The notes under the pieces are model-generated. The model was given only the letters and a program-made list of their open reading frames with translations, did no database searches and was not told the origin of the DNA. Both the position numbers and the translations under genes were made by a program. A stretch of 64,000 nt of DNA. Source: a bacterium (GTDB lineage: Bacteria; Myxococcota; UBA727; JAUIJE01). The stretch's first letter is position 1; each line of letters opens with the position of its first letter. The stretch lies in the NCBI GenBank assembly GCA_030431455.1, contig JAUIJE010000021.1:1-64000 (forward strand). The letters run 5' to 3'. Below, piece by piece: positions 37,279 through 46,269 of this stretch.

Positions 37279-38709
37279 ATGAAACTGCAACGCCCCCAGA
37301 CGAGCATCCGCTCCAACGAGATCAAACAACCCGCCGCCCCCGAGGTCAAAAATGACCCCAAGCTGGTGCCGGCCGAGACCAAGAAGACCAAGCCCGCGGT
37401 CACCGATGAGATGACCCAGGGCCAAGGCGCCGCCGACGTGCCGTCGGCCGCGATGAGCGGGGTGAAGGCCTCGACCCCGTTGCACGGCGCGTTCCTCGAC
37501 TTCGACCCCACCGACGCGGCGGTGGATCGGGTGATGGAGCTGTTCCAAAAAGGGTCGGTGTCCGAGGCCGACCTCGTCAACGTGCACAAGGCCACCAGCA
37601 CCAACGACATCAACCTGCTCGTCGACGGCCCCGCCGCGTTCGAACAGATCTTTGAGTCGGTGGCCAACGCCCAAGAGTCGATCAACATCAGCTACTACAT
37701 CTTCGCCGACGACGAGACCGGCCAGAAGTTTGCCCAGCTCCTCGCCGACGCGGTGGAGCGCGGGGTCGAGGTCAACATGACCGTCGACGGCATCGGCTCG
37801 GTGCAGATGCCCGGCAGCCCCCAGCGCAAGATCATCAACCAGCTGGCCGACGCGGGGGTCAACATCCTCCGCAACCACCTGTTCGATCTCACCCGCGACG
37901 GCGGTCAGATCCTCAACCACCCCGACCACCGCAAGTTGGTGATCGTCGACGGCAAAGAGGCCTTCACCGGCGGCATGAACGTCGCCAACCACTACATGGA
38001 CGAGTACCACGACCTGATGATCAAGGTCGCGGGCCCGGCGGTGCGGCAAATCCAGGCCGAGTTCCTCACCGGGTTCATGCACCTCGGGGGCAAGATCGAC
38101 AACCACGCCAAGACCGAAGAGGAGCTTCGCGCGCGGTTCTTCCCCAAAGCCCCCACCGGCGACAAGGCCGCGGGCAGCACCAAGGCCCGGGTCATCCAGT
38201 CCATCCCCGGGGAGCACGCGCAGATCTTCGACACCTATCTCGAGATGATCGCGTCGGCGAAAAAAGAGATCCTCATCGAGAACCCCTACTGCACCAACCC
38301 CGAGATCCAAGACGCGCTCATCGACGCGGCCAACCGCGGGGTGGACGTGAAGGTGGTGTTGCCGGGCGAGAGCGACCACGGCTTTTCGCACCTCGCGGCC
38401 AAGTCGAAGTACCCGAAGATGCTCGAGGCCGGCGTCGAGATCTATGAATACCCGGGCTTCAACCACGGCAAGGCGATGGTGGTCGACGGCGAGCGCGCCA
38501 CCATCGGCAGCTCCAACCTCGACGATGTCGCCCTCCGGCACATCTACGAGCTCAACGTCGTCATCGACGACAAAGACGTGGCCCAGGACATGAAAAAGCG
38601 CATCTTCGACATCGACATCCCCAAGTCGAAGCCGATGAAGGCCGAAGAGATCACCACCCTCGAGCGGTTGAGCGGCGCCTTCTTCAACCTCTTCCATGAC
38701 ATTATTTGA
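37279..38709 (+). CDS. Phospholipase D / cardiolipin synthase family protein
   Basis: A 476-residue enzyme with two HKD motifs: HRKLVIVDGKEAFTGGMN (around 219-238) and HGKAMVVDGERATIGSSN (around 395-412), each followed by the conserved Gly-Gly or Gly-Ser and Asn. A Pro/Lys-rich N-terminus of about 60 residues precedes the first catalytic domain, and no membrane helix is seen, unlike classic cardiolipin synthases. It could be a cytosolic or secreted phosphatidyltransferase or phospholipase. It follows the STAS-like gene by one base and is followed by a strong bidirectional terminator. Confidence 0.87.
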   Translation: MKLQRPQTSIRSNEIKQPAAPEVKNDPKLVPAETKKTKPAVTDEMTQGQGAADVPSAAMSGVKASTPLHGAFLDFDPTDAAVDRVMELFQKGSVSEADLVNVHKATSTNDINLLVDGPAAFEQIFESVANAQESINISYYIFADDETGQKFAQLLADAVERGVEVNMTVDGIGSVQMPGSPQRKIINQLADAGVNILRNHLFDLTRDGGQILNHPDHRKLVIVDGKEAFTGGMNVANHYMDEYHDLMIKVAGPAVRQIQAEFLTGFMHLGGKIDNHAKTEEELRARFFPKAPTGDKAAGSTKARVIQSIPGEHAQIFDTYLEMIASAKKEILIENPYCTNPEIQDALIDAANRGVDVKVVLPGESDHGFSHLAAKSKYPKMLEAGVEIYEYPGFNHGKAMVVDGERATIGSSNLDDVALRHIYELNVVIDDKDVAQDMKKRIFDIDIPKSKPMKAEEITTLERLSGAFFNLFHDII

Positions 38710-38724
38710 GCCTCTGACGGCAAC

Positions 38725-38758
38725 AAAAAAAAGGCCCGCGCGATGCGGGCCTTTTTTT
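38725..38758. terminator. Bidirectional intrinsic terminator
   Basis: Stem GGCCCGC / GCGGGCC (38733-38739 with 38745-38751), five-base loop, A8 on the left and T7 on the right. It ends both the phospholipase-D transcript (+) and the leftward methyltransferase transcript (-), whose stops flank it. Confidence 0.92.
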
Positions 38759-38804
38759 GTGGAGAGCGTCCGATGCCGGCGCCTCCTCGTCGAGCACGAG
38801 CGGG

Positions 38805-39833
38805 TCAGGACGGCTTTTTGAAGCGAAGGGTCATGCGGTCGCTTTCGCCGATGGCCTCGTACTTGGCGCGGTCCGTGTCGCCCAGACGCAGCACCGGCGG
38901 CAAGGTCCACACCCCGTCCTTGTAGTCCTTGGTGTCCGCTGCATTGGCATTGATTTCCGACGTCTCCTCGAGCTCGAAGCCGGCGGCGGTGACTTTTTTG
39001 ATCAACCAGTCCTGGGCCAGGTATCCACTGTCCGCGGTGTCCTCGCCCTGGGTGCCTTCCTTCGCCCGGTGCTGCACCACCCCGAAGGTGCCCCCCGGCT
39101 TGAGCACATCGAACACCGACGCCACGTAGGCGTCGAAATTGCCCCCCCGCTGCCAGTTGTGCATCTCGCGGATCGCGACCACGAGGTCGGCCGAGCCCGG
39201 CGGGCCGATCTGGAGCGGGCCGTCCTGCAGCACGAAGGTCTTGGCGTTGCCGTACAGCTCGGGTTGCCGCTGCAGCAGCGCTTGTTGGCGCGCGGCGTAG
39301 ACCGAGCGCATCGAGGCCGGGTCGGTGGCGGGATCGAAGGTGCCGATCACCAGCTGCCCTTTTTGCGCCACCACCGGGGCGATGATCTCCGTGTACCAAC
39401 CGCCGCCGGCCCCCATCTCCACCACCGTGCTCTCCGGGGTCAGCCCGAAGAACATCAAGGTCTCGGTGGGGTGGCGGAAACCGTCCCGGGCCCGGTGCTC
39501 GTCTTTGCGGTGGGCGCCCGCCACCGCGGCCGCGATCGCGGCCTCGGCGCTGTCGTGCTCGGCCTCGACCAACGTCTTCATCGCCGCGCGCACCTCGGGC
39601 GTCATCAACGCGTCGGCGGCGGCGAACTCGGCGGGCAACGCCTCGCGCGCGAGCTCCACCCGCGACTTCGCGGGGGCCTCCTCGGCGGGGGCCGCGTCGG
39701 CGGCGGCGGCTTCGTCGGTGGGAGGCGGGTCATCGATCTCGGCCGCATCGTTGCTGCTGCACGCGACCGCCGCGCCGAGCAGCGAGACGGCCACGCCGGT
39801 GACCAAAGGACGAACAAAGACAGAACGGGTCAT
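38805..39833 (-). CDS. Predicted exported methyltransferase-like lipoprotein
   Basis: A 342-residue protein with signal peptide and lipobox (LLGAAVAC, Cys 25), then an acidic Ala-rich spacer, then a class I methyltransferase fold: motif I VVEMGAGGGWYTEI, GTFDPA, ADLVVAIREMHNW and GGTFGVVQH. SAM is cytosolic, so an exported methyltransferase is unusual; related exported proteins with this MGAGGGWYT motif are found across proteobacteria and their true activity is unclear to me. ATG at 39833 has GGAG five bases upstream; the GTG two codons earlier is rejected. Confidence 0.8.
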   Translation of the reverse strand: MTRSVFVRPLVTGVAVSLLGAAVACSSNDAAEIDDPPPTDEAAAADAAPAEEAPAKSRVELAREALPAEFAAADALMTPEVRAAMKTLVEAEHDSAEAAIAAAVAGAHRKDEHRARDGFRHPTETLMFFGLTPESTVVEMGAGGGWYTEIIAPVVAQKGQLVIGTFDPATDPASMRSVYAARQQALLQRQPELYGNAKTFVLQDGPLQIGPPGSADLVVAIREMHNWQRGGNFDAYVASVFDVLKPGGTFGVVQHRAKEGTQGEDTADSGYLAQDWLIKKVTAAGFELEETSEINANAADTKDYKDGVWTLPPVLRLGDTDRAKYEAIGESDRMTLRFKKPS

Positions 39834-40034
39834 ACACACTCCAAGGAAAACGATGGCGTCAACAAACCACAGGTGACGGCGGCGAACACAACCGTCAAGC
39901 CGGGGCCGACCTTCCCACCGGGGTGTTTTTTCGGAAAATGTGTGCAGGCCAGGGCGCCCCTCAAGAACAAAGAGGCCGTGCGCCCGCCAGGGCCACGACG
40001 AGCGCCCGAGCGGGCGGGCGTCTCGTCGGCGGAC

Positions 40035-41240
40035 CTAGGGCGCCAGGCGCCCCAGCGTGGGGAGCACGTCCTGCAACAAGAACGCGACGTGTTGTTCTTG
40101 CCAGTCCGCTTGGTTCACGCTGCCGACCAAGACCGCGTCGTGCGCGGGCACGTAGTAGGCCCAGGCCCCGGTCGCCCCCGAGTGGCCGACCATGTCCGGC
40201 AAAAAGCCGAGGCCAAACACCACGCCCCCGGGTCGGATGTGCCAGGTGCACAGGCTGACGTCGATGCCGCGGTGCATCGCGTTCTCTGTGCGCGGGGCCG
40301 CGAAGTCCTCAAATGACACCGGATCGCCATCGACCAGCGCGCGCACCAGGGTCACCAGGTCGGCCAATGTCGTGTACAGCCCACCCCCGGCCTGGTCCGC
40401 GCTCATCGACGGGCGCGCGGTCACCCGCACCCCGCCCACCCAGGCGTCGGCGGGGGCCACCGCGCCCGCGGGCGCAGGCTCGAACGCGTGGTACCAAGTC
40501 TGGTCCATGCCGTACCGGTCGATCACCCGCTCCCGCACCACCTCGAAAAAGGCCCGGCCGGTGACCGCCTCGAGGACCATGCCGAGCAGGTCGTAGTTGG
40601 TGTCGGCGTACATAAAACGTTCGCCGGGGCCGCCCACCGGGGCGAAGTGCGCGCGGGTGTAGTCGAGCATGTCCGCCCGGGTCCAGGTCCGGTCCGGCTC
40701 GTCCACCAACAACGCAAAGACATTGGGCGCGCCGTCCGCGCTCGGTCCCGAGAAGTAGTCGGGCAACCCCGAGCGGTGGCCGAGCAGCATCGCCACCGTG
40801 ATGTGCGAAAGCGCGGCGTCGCCGCCCACCACCGGCAGGCCCGCGACCTGGTCCGGCGGCACCCAGCGGGTGAGGCCGTCGTCGAGCGAGAGCGCGCCCT
40901 CCTTGACCAGCCCCATCACCGCGGTGGCGACCAAGAGCTTGCCGATGCTGGCGGACAAAAACGGGGTCTGGGCGGTCATCTTGCGCCCGCTCTCGTCCGC
41001 GACCCCCGCGGCCCAATGTCCCTGGACCCCCAGCCCAGGGGCGTCCACCGCCATCGCCGCCCCGTGCACGGCCTCATCATCCGCCACCGCGTCGCGCAAC
41101 GCCGATTCCCAGGCCCCGGCCGCTTCGGGGGCGGTGAGGTGGCCACACCCCGCGCCCAGGAGCACAACCAACCCCGCGCCCAGGGCCTTGTCCTGGACAA
41201 AACCCGCGACGGACCGAATGTGAGTATTACTTACTTTCAT
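40035..41240 (-). CDS. Beta-lactamase class C-like serine hydrolase lipoprotein
   Basis: A 401-residue exported hydrolase of the penicillin-binding-protein-like/esterase EstB group. Signal peptide with a lipobox (VVLLGAGC, Cys 32), catalytic S-x-x-K at Ser 98-Lys 101 (SASIGK), Tyr-x-Asn equivalent in YADTNYD, and HSGATG replacing the KTG triad. Such proteins may be esterases, peptidases or beta-lactamase relatives; activity on antibiotics cannot be inferred. The start codon overlaps a 30-bp palindrome, and the divergent neighbour is a TetR regulator 50 bases away, so repression by that regulator is likely. Confidence 0.85.
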   Translation of the reverse strand: MKVSNTHIRSVAGFVQDKALGAGLVVLLGAGCGHLTAPEAAGAWESALRDAVADDEAVHGAAMAVDAPGLGVQGHWAAGVADESGRKMTAQTPFLSASIGKLLVATAVMGLVKEGALSLDDGLTRWVPPDQVAGLPVVGGDAALSHITVAMLLGHRSGLPDYFSGPSADGAPNVFALLVDEPDRTWTRADMLDYTRAHFAPVGGPGERFMYADTNYDLLGMVLEAVTGRAFFEVVRERVIDRYGMDQTWYHAFEPAPAGAVAPADAWVGGVRVTARPSMSADQAGGGLYTTLADLVTLVRALVDGDPVSFEDFAAPRTENAMHRGIDVSLCTWHIRPGGVVFGLGFLPDMVGHSGATGAWAYYVPAHDAVLVGSVNQADWQEQHVAFLLQDVLPTLGRLAP

Positions 41241-41252
41241 GTAAGTGACACT
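41223..41252. promoter_or_regulatory. 30-bp imperfect palindrome, likely TetR operator
   Basis: Two 12-base arms (41223-41234 and 41241-41252) around TTTCAT; ten of twelve positions pair, with the inner ACTTAC / GTAAGT perfect. It covers the start codon (41238-41240) of the serine hydrolase gene and lies 38 bases before the TetR start, so one bound dimer could block both genes. Confidence 0.75.
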
Positions 41253-41290
41253 AAGATTGATCCGCGACCCGGTCAAGGGTACACCCCGGC

Positions 41291-41893
41291 ATGGCCACAA
41301 AACGCGCCTACCACCACGGCGAGCTGCGCCGGGCCCTGCTCGACGAAGCCCGCCGGGTCATCGCCCAAGACGGGATTGAAGCGGTCAAGACCAACCACCT
41401 GGCCGCGGCCCTCGGCGTGTCCAGCGCCGCGCCCTTCCGCCATTTCGCGAGCCGGGACGCGTTGCTCGTGGCCCTCGCCGAAGAGGGCGCGGCCCATCTC
41501 ATCGAGACCATGAACGCCGCCGCCGCCGGCCACGAAGACCCGCTGGAGGCCCACCGGGCCCGCGGGGTGGCCTATGTGCGGTTCGCGGTCGAGCAGCCCG
41601 CGTATTTTCGCCTCCTCAGCCGGCGCGACATTGTGGGCCAATCCACCCAAATTCAGGACTTGGCCGCGCAAAACCTCGCATTGATGGAGCAGGTCCTCGG
41701 CGCGGCGCAAAAGGGCGCGGCCAGCCCCGCGGTGGCACGCCGTTCGGCCGGGGTGCTCGCGGCCCAGGCCCTGACTTACGGTCTCGCGCGCATGATCACC
41801 GATGGCCTGCTGGGCGAAATCACCCCCTCACAGGCAGAGACATTGGCCCATGAGCTCACCGAGGTGCTCGGTCCCGGTCTGGCCGGGGATTGA
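41291..41893 (+). CDS. TetR/AcrR family transcriptional regulator
   Basis: A 200-residue repressor. The N-terminal helix-turn-helix is visible at about residues 10-55 (AYHHGELRRALLDEARRVIA ... LAAALGVSSAAPFRHFASRDALL), with the HHG start and PFRHF recognition helix typical of regulators with the TetR WHG-type C-terminal domain. The C-terminal ligand domain contains YFRLLSRRD. Divergent from the serine hydrolase gene with the palindrome between; it is also 118 bases upstream of the desaturase, in the same direction. The inducer is unknown. Confidence 0.9.
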   Translation: MATKRAYHHGELRRALLDEARRVIAQDGIEAVKTNHLAAALGVSSAAPFRHFASRDALLVALAEEGAAHLIETMNAAAAGHEDPLEAHRARGVAYVRFAVEQPAYFRLLSRRDIVGQSTQIQDLAAQNLALMEQVLGAAQKGAASPAVARRSAGVLAAQALTYGLARMITDGLLGEITPSQAETLAHELTEVLGPGLAGD

Positions 41894-42011
41894 ACAGGTT
41901 TTTGTGGCTCGTTTTCCGACGACATTTTGTGACCGGGCGATGACAAGTTCGGTGTTACGGTGACTCATCGCGATCAGGGGTGGTTGCGTTCCAAACAAAG
42001 AAAGCAAGCCC

Positions 42012-43094
42012 ATGACTGACGTCGCATCCGCCTCCCCGGCGAAGAATCTCCCCGACCATACAGATTGGCAAAAGAAGGTCGCGCCGTTTCGTCGGCCGGA
42101 CTGGCGCCGCAGCGTGTTTCAGTTGGTCACGACCTGGAGCGCTCTCGCGGCTACGTTCGCGCTCGCATTGTATGGACTCGAGCACAGCGTCTGGTTGACC
42201 GTGCTCGCCGACCTGATGCTCGCCGGGACCATCGTGCGGTTGTTTGTGCTGCAGCATGATTGTGGCCACGGCTCGTTCTTCGCCTCGCGCCGGGTCAACT
42301 TCTGGGTCGGCACGCTGTCGAGCGTGGTGTTGTTTACGCCCTATGCCGCGTGGGCCCGCGACCACGCGATTCACCACGCCACCACCGGTGACCTCGAGCG
42401 GCGCGGCACCGGTGACATCACGGTATGGACGGTGGCCGAATACCAAAAGGCCACGCCCCTGGCGCGTTTCGGCTACCGGATGATGCGGTCGGCGTTCGTG
42501 ATGTTGGTGTTCGGCCCCCTCGCGGTGTTTGTGGTCGGGCACCGTGTACCTGGCTTCTTCGCCAAGGGCCTCGACCGGCGCGAACAAATCGCGGTGCACT
42601 TCACCACCGTTGCGTCGCTTTCCATGTTTGCGGCCATCATCTACTTTTTCGGCTGGCAGGCGGCGCTGTTCGTGCACGTGCCCGCGTCTCTTATCGCCGC
42701 CGCGGGTGGCATTTTTCTCTTCTACGCCCAACACCAAATTCCCGAGCCCTATTGGGCGCGCCGCCCCGAATGGGACTTCGCCACCGCGTGTCTCGAGGGC
42801 AGCAGCCACCTGAAGCTCGGCCCGGTGTTGCGCTGGTTCACCGGCGACATCGGCATCCATCACCTGCACCACCTCGCCCCCCTCATCCCCAACTACCGCT
42901 TGGCCGACTGCCTCGAAGCCAACCCCCAGCTGTCCGCCCGAACTGTGTATAGCCTGCGCGATGCGTTCGCGAGCTTGCGCCTCAAGCTGTACGACGAAAA
43001 ACACGGCCGGATGGTCTCCTTCGCCGAGCTCCCCCGCGTCGACGTCCCCGCCGAGGACGCCCCCCCCGCCGCCGCGGGCACCGCCACCACCTGA
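42012..43094 (+). CDS. Membrane fatty acid desaturase
   Basis: A 360-residue non-haem di-iron desaturase/hydroxylase. Three histidine boxes are visible: HDCGHGSFF (about 83-91), HAIHHATTGD (about 118-127) and GIHHLHHL (about 281-288), with four to five hydrophobic helices between (for example VLADLMLAGTIVRLFVLQ and FVMLVFGPLAVFVVG). Substrate and double-bond position cannot be told; the spacing fits acyl-lipid delta-12/omega-3 type enzymes. GC content drops slightly in this gene relative to neighbours, which may indicate acquisition. It sits 118 bases after the TetR gene and may be part of its regulon. Confidence 0.92.
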   Translation: MTDVASASPAKNLPDHTDWQKKVAPFRRPDWRRSVFQLVTTWSALAATFALALYGLEHSVWLTVLADLMLAGTIVRLFVLQHDCGHGSFFASRRVNFWVGTLSSVVLFTPYAAWARDHAIHHATTGDLERRGTGDITVWTVAEYQKATPLARFGYRMMRSAFVMLVFGPLAVFVVGHRVPGFFAKGLDRREQIAVHFTTVASLSMFAAIIYFFGWQAALFVHVPASLIAAAGGIFLFYAQHQIPEPYWARRPEWDFATACLEGSSHLKLGPVLRWFTGDIGIHHLHHLAPLIPNYRLADCLEANPQLSARTVYSLRDAFASLRLKLYDEKHGRMVSFAELPRVDVPAEDAPPAAAGTATT

Positions 43095-43102
43095 CCGCAG
43101 CA

Positions 43103-43136
43103 CAAAAAAGCCCCCCGTCCGCGAGGACGGAGGGCC
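43103..43136 (-). terminator. Intrinsic terminator of the YD-repeat lipoprotein gene
   Basis: Stem CCGTCC-GCGA-GGACGG extended by GCCC/GGGC, followed on the minus strand by six T residues (A6 at 43104-43109 on the plus strand). It also lies just past the desaturase stop. Confidence 0.85.
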
Positions 43137-43194
43137 GAAGGCGTCCCGTGGACCGGGCGCGGCGTGACGTCACACCGATCGACGTGTCGTTGTG

Positions 43195-44199
43195 CTACCC
43201 GTCGATGCGGAGGTCTTCCGCGGTGGGCACCGAGAGCACCGTGAGCTCGGCCTCGATGCGGCCATTGGGCGCGCCAGCGAGGTCAAAGAAGCGGCTCGCG
43301 GGCACATCGGGGGTGAACACCAGGCCGGACATCGGACCTTCCGCATAGGTGTAGGTGGTCACGTACTCTGCGGCCGGATGCAAGGTCGTCACCTTCGAGA
43401 CCAATCCATCTTCATTGTATTCAACGGTGGTGGTCACATCGTCGTCCGACACCGCTTCGATCAAGCGGCCGACATCGTCGTAGCGGTACGCGATGCTGGT
43501 GGTGCGGCTGTCGTCTTCGCCCGAGCGGGTGGTCTCGATGCTGGCGATGAGGTTGCTGTCGTCGTAGACGATGTCCCGCGCCAACGACTCCTCGGTCTCG
43601 GTCTCAAAGATCCAGAAGCCGGCCTCGGTGAGGGCCGAGCCCTCGACGTGGTCGACGAGCACGTCCTCGTTGTAGTCGTAGTCGAAACCAAGCTCGTAGG
43701 TCACGGTGTCGATGTCCACGTTGGCGTCGTAGCTCGACACAATGTCAGTGGTCTCGTAGCCGAAGTCCAGCTCTACGATCTTGCCTTCGCCCAAACTGTC
43801 CCCCTCGACGTGGGTGAGGCGACCGTCCGCGTCATAGGTGTAGACCAGGGCGATGCTCTCGCCCCCGCGGAACTCCGCCACCGCTTGTTGGATGTCCCCA
43901 TCGGTGCAGTCGAAGCTCACCCGGCGCAGGTCCTCGCCGTCGACCGTGGTGTCGAGGTTGGACACGCAGCCTTCCTCGTCGTACCCGACGTCGGTGGTCA
44001 CGGTCTGGGTGCCATCGTCGGTGGTCACCACCAGTTCACTTTGCACCAGTCGTGCGCGGGCGCGGTCGTCGACGTTGGGGAAGGCATCGGTGGGCGGGGG
44101 CACCGCTTCGCAGCCGAACAGTCCTAGGGCTAACGCGCCCCCAGCAAACAGGCTCGTGCGTTGGGTGAAGGCGGTCATGGGATCATTCCAGAATGTCAT
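43195..44199 (-). CDS. YD-repeat (Rhs-like) lipoprotein
   Basis: A 334-residue lipoprotein. ATG at 44199 has an ideal AAGGAG six bases upstream; the signal peptide ends LALGLFGC. The mature protein consists of about ten YD-type repeats: YTYDADGRLTHVEGD, YRYDDVGRLIEAVSDD, YNEDGLVSKVT and degenerate versions, plus two Cys (EEGCVSN, SFDCTDG). YD repeats of Rhs and teneurin proteins form beta shells; this is a short version without any toxin domain. Partner unknown. An intrinsic terminator follows. Confidence 0.82.
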   Translation of the reverse strand: MTFWNDPMTAFTQRTSLFAGGALALGLFGCEAVPPPTDAFPNVDDRARARLVQSELVVTTDDGTQTVTTDVGYDEEGCVSNLDTTVDGEDLRRVSFDCTDGDIQQAVAEFRGGESIALVYTYDADGRLTHVEGDSLGEGKIVELDFGYETTDIVSSYDANVDIDTVTYELGFDYDYNEDVLVDHVEGSALTEAGFWIFETETEESLARDIVYDDSNLIASIETTRSGEDDSRTTSIAYRYDDVGRLIEAVSDDDVTTTVEYNEDGLVSKVTTLHPAAEYVTTYTYAEGPMSGLVFTPDVPASRFFDLAGAPNGRIEAELTVLSVPTAEDLRIDG

Positions 44200-44356
44200 T
44201 GTTTCTCCTTTCGAATGGCGCGTGCGTGGCGCCTTCGTCGCGGGGTAAGAGTCCAACCTTCGTGCCAAGTGCGCGGCCCCCGGAGCGGCGGGGTGGCGCG
44301 CGCCCGCGGGGGCCGGTGGGACGTCAGATGATCCCGGGTGTTGCGTCTTGTCCCGG

Positions 44357-45262
44357 TCAGGCCGCGGCGCGTCCCCCGGGGTCCCGGTCCTCGTCGCGGG
44401 GCGGGTCGTGGTGCACGGTGTGCAGGACGCGTTGGGGAAAGGGAATCTCCACCCCGTGCCGGTCGAAGGCGGCTTTGACCCGGCGGCGCAGCTGTCGCTC
44501 GGCTTCCCAACGGGAAAGCTGGGCGGGGTCGGTGCGCACGATCAGGCGCAGGACGATCTCGGAAGAGCCGAAGTCGATCACCCCCTGGGCCTGGGGTTCG
44601 TCGTCGACAAGGGCGGCGCGGTCCTGCTCTTGGGCCCAGGTCTCGCCCACCTCGCGCATCACCTCCAGCGCGTGGTCGATGTCGGTGTTGTACGCGACCC
44701 CCACCGCCACCGTGGCGCGCACCCATTCGCGGTTGTGGTTGGCCACGGTGACGATTTCGCCGTTGGGGATGTACCACAGGGCCCCGTCGAAATCGCGCAC
44801 CCGGGTGCGGCGCAAGCCGATGGCCTCGACGTAGCCCGCCTTGTCGAGGATCTCGACGTAGTCGCCGACCTCGATGACACCGTCGAAGATGAGGAAAAAG
44901 CCGCTGATCACATCCTTGACCAGGCTCTGGGCGCCAAAGCCGATGGCCAAGCCCAAGATCCCGGCGCCGGCCAGCAATCCACTGACATTGATGCCCATCT
45001 GGCCCATGGCCATGATGACCCCGATGGTGAACACCACAAAGAACACCCCCGACTTGATCAGCGGGCCCAATGTGTCTTTGTTGTGGGCGGGCATCCGCTG
45101 GAAGGTGCCCGCGGCCATCCGCGACAACACCCGGCCCAGCGCATACGACACCAGGACGATGAGCAGACCGAGCCCGACATCGAACACCATGTCGAACAGG
45201 TTCTGCTGGAAAAACGAGTTGAACGCTTCCTCGACGCTGACGTCGGTGCTGTCCGGGGCCAT
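44357..45262 (-). CDS. mscS: MscS-type small-conductance mechanosensitive channel
   Basis: A 301-residue inner membrane channel opening under membrane tension. Three N-terminal helices; the third contains the pore motif (LLAGAGILGLAIGFGAQSLV) followed by KDVISGFFLIFDGVIEVGDYV, the strongest MscS signature. The cytosolic beta and alpha-beta domains extend to residue 270. ATG at 45262 has AAGGAG upstream. No neighbour suggests a specific osmotic operon; the gene follows the GH114 gene in the same direction after 139 bases. Length matches E. coli MscS (286). Confidence 0.93.
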   Translation of the reverse strand: MAPDSTDVSVEEAFNSFFQQNLFDMVFDVGLGLLIVLVSYALGRVLSRMAAGTFQRMPAHNKDTLGPLIKSGVFFVVFTIGVIMAMGQMGINVSGLLAGAGILGLAIGFGAQSLVKDVISGFFLIFDGVIEVGDYVEILDKAGYVEAIGLRRTRVRDFDGALWYIPNGEIVTVANHNREWVRATVAVGVAYNTDIDHALEVMREVGETWAQEQDRAALVDDEPQAQGVIDFGSSEIVLRLIVRTDPAQLSRWEAERQLRRRVKAAFDRHGVEIPFPQRVLHTVHHDPPRDEDRDPGGRAAA

Positions 45263-45401
45263 ACGAACTCCTTGAAGCCGAAATGGGCGTCAAGAGTGCG
45301 AAGGTCGTGCCACACCGCGATCCGCGCGCCAGGCCGCGCCGCGCGTGCGCCCCCGGCGCCATCCTGCCCCGGTGGGGCAGATCGTCACGGTGCGCGCCCG
45401 G

Positions 45402-46232
45402 TCAGCCGTCGCAGGACAGGCGGAAGCTGTCGTCCAAATCGAGGGGCAACACCAGCGTACGGTGCGACAAGGCCCGCGCCGCCGCGCACATCGCGTCCCG
45501 GGCGGCGGAGTCGTCGACGTAGCGGTCGAGGTACTCGGCCCCGAACACCGCTTTGTTTGCGTCGACGAACGGCGCGAGCAGGTCGCACTCGTCAAACTCG
45601 TGGCATTGCTCGTTCACCGCGAAGTCGAAGTCGTCCACCAACTGCTCGATTTGGTCGAGGTCGTTCTTGAGCCCCACCGCCAGGCCGCGGTCGTGGGCCG
45701 CCTCCGCGATGAAGCGGTTGTAGTCCAGTTGGTCGGCCGCGGTGAGCGGGAATCCAGGATCATTGGCGTAGCCGTCCATGTTGTCCGGCTCCACCGCGTC
45801 ACAGCCCTTTTGCGCGGCCACATCGAGGCGGGCCTCCATCAGTTGGCGCACATGCGCGGACCGCGTATCCAACCACTTTTCGTCCGGCCACCCGTCGAGT
45901 TCGTTGCCGTAGTCGGCGGCATCGAACTGGTCGGCGTCGTCCCGGTACGCTTCCCAGCTGCCCCCGGAGAAGTAACAAATCACCAACCGCCCCGCGGCGT
46001 GCAGGGCATCGATGGTGCCCTGGGGGGTCTCGACCATGTCCACATCGTACGCGTCGACGTCGTAGCCGGTGTTGATCGTACCCTGGAGCTGCCACTGCCA
46101 GGTCGTCTGCACCGGCACCGCCGGCCAACCGCCCGGCTCTGGTTCGGGCTCGTCACCCCCCGCGGGACAACCCGCGGCGAGCAGCGGCAGCACCGCGACC
46201 AAGACGCACAGCGAAAGAGGAGGTCGGGTCAT
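45402..46232 (-). CDS. GH114 endo-alpha-1,4-polygalactosaminidase-like lipoprotein
   Basis: A 276-residue lipoprotein (lipobox LLAAGC) with the TM1410/GH114 barrel. Signatures in order: LVICYFSGGSWEAYRDDA, WPDEKWLDTRS, GCDAVEPDNMDGYAND, LTAADQLDYNRFIAEAAHDRG, VGLKNDLDQ and FAVNEQCHEFDEC. These match the family closely. GH114 enzymes cleave galactosamine-containing exopolysaccharides. A short Pro/Glu linker separates the lipid anchor from the domain. The gene is not clearly in an operon; a small hairpin (CTGCCCC-GGT-GGGGCAG, 45364-45380) follows its stop. Confidence 0.88.
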   Translation of the reverse strand: MTRPPLSLCVLVAVLPLLAAGCPAGGDEPEPEPGGWPAVPVQTTWQWQLQGTINTGYDVDAYDVDMVETPQGTIDALHAAGRLVICYFSGGSWEAYRDDADQFDAADYGNELDGWPDEKWLDTRSAHVRQLMEARLDVAAQKGCDAVEPDNMDGYANDPGFPLTAADQLDYNRFIAEAAHDRGLAVGLKNDLDQIEQLVDDFDFAVNEQCHEFDECDLLAPFVDANKAVFGAEYLDRYVDDSAARDAMCAAARALSHRTLVLPLDLDDSFRLSCDG

Positions 46233-46269
46233 GGCCAGACGCTAGCCTGCCCGCGCCCGGTTGTCGCGC

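Noticed and set aside
39960-40030. GC-rich hairpin between the methyltransferase and serine hydrolase genes as terminator
   Set aside because: Imperfect stem and no U tract on the strand where it would be needed; too weak to annotate.
44275-44314. 8-bp inverted repeat in the gap between mscS and the YD-repeat gene
   Set aside because: Long 24-base loop, no U tract; such GC-only matches are expected by chance at this base composition.
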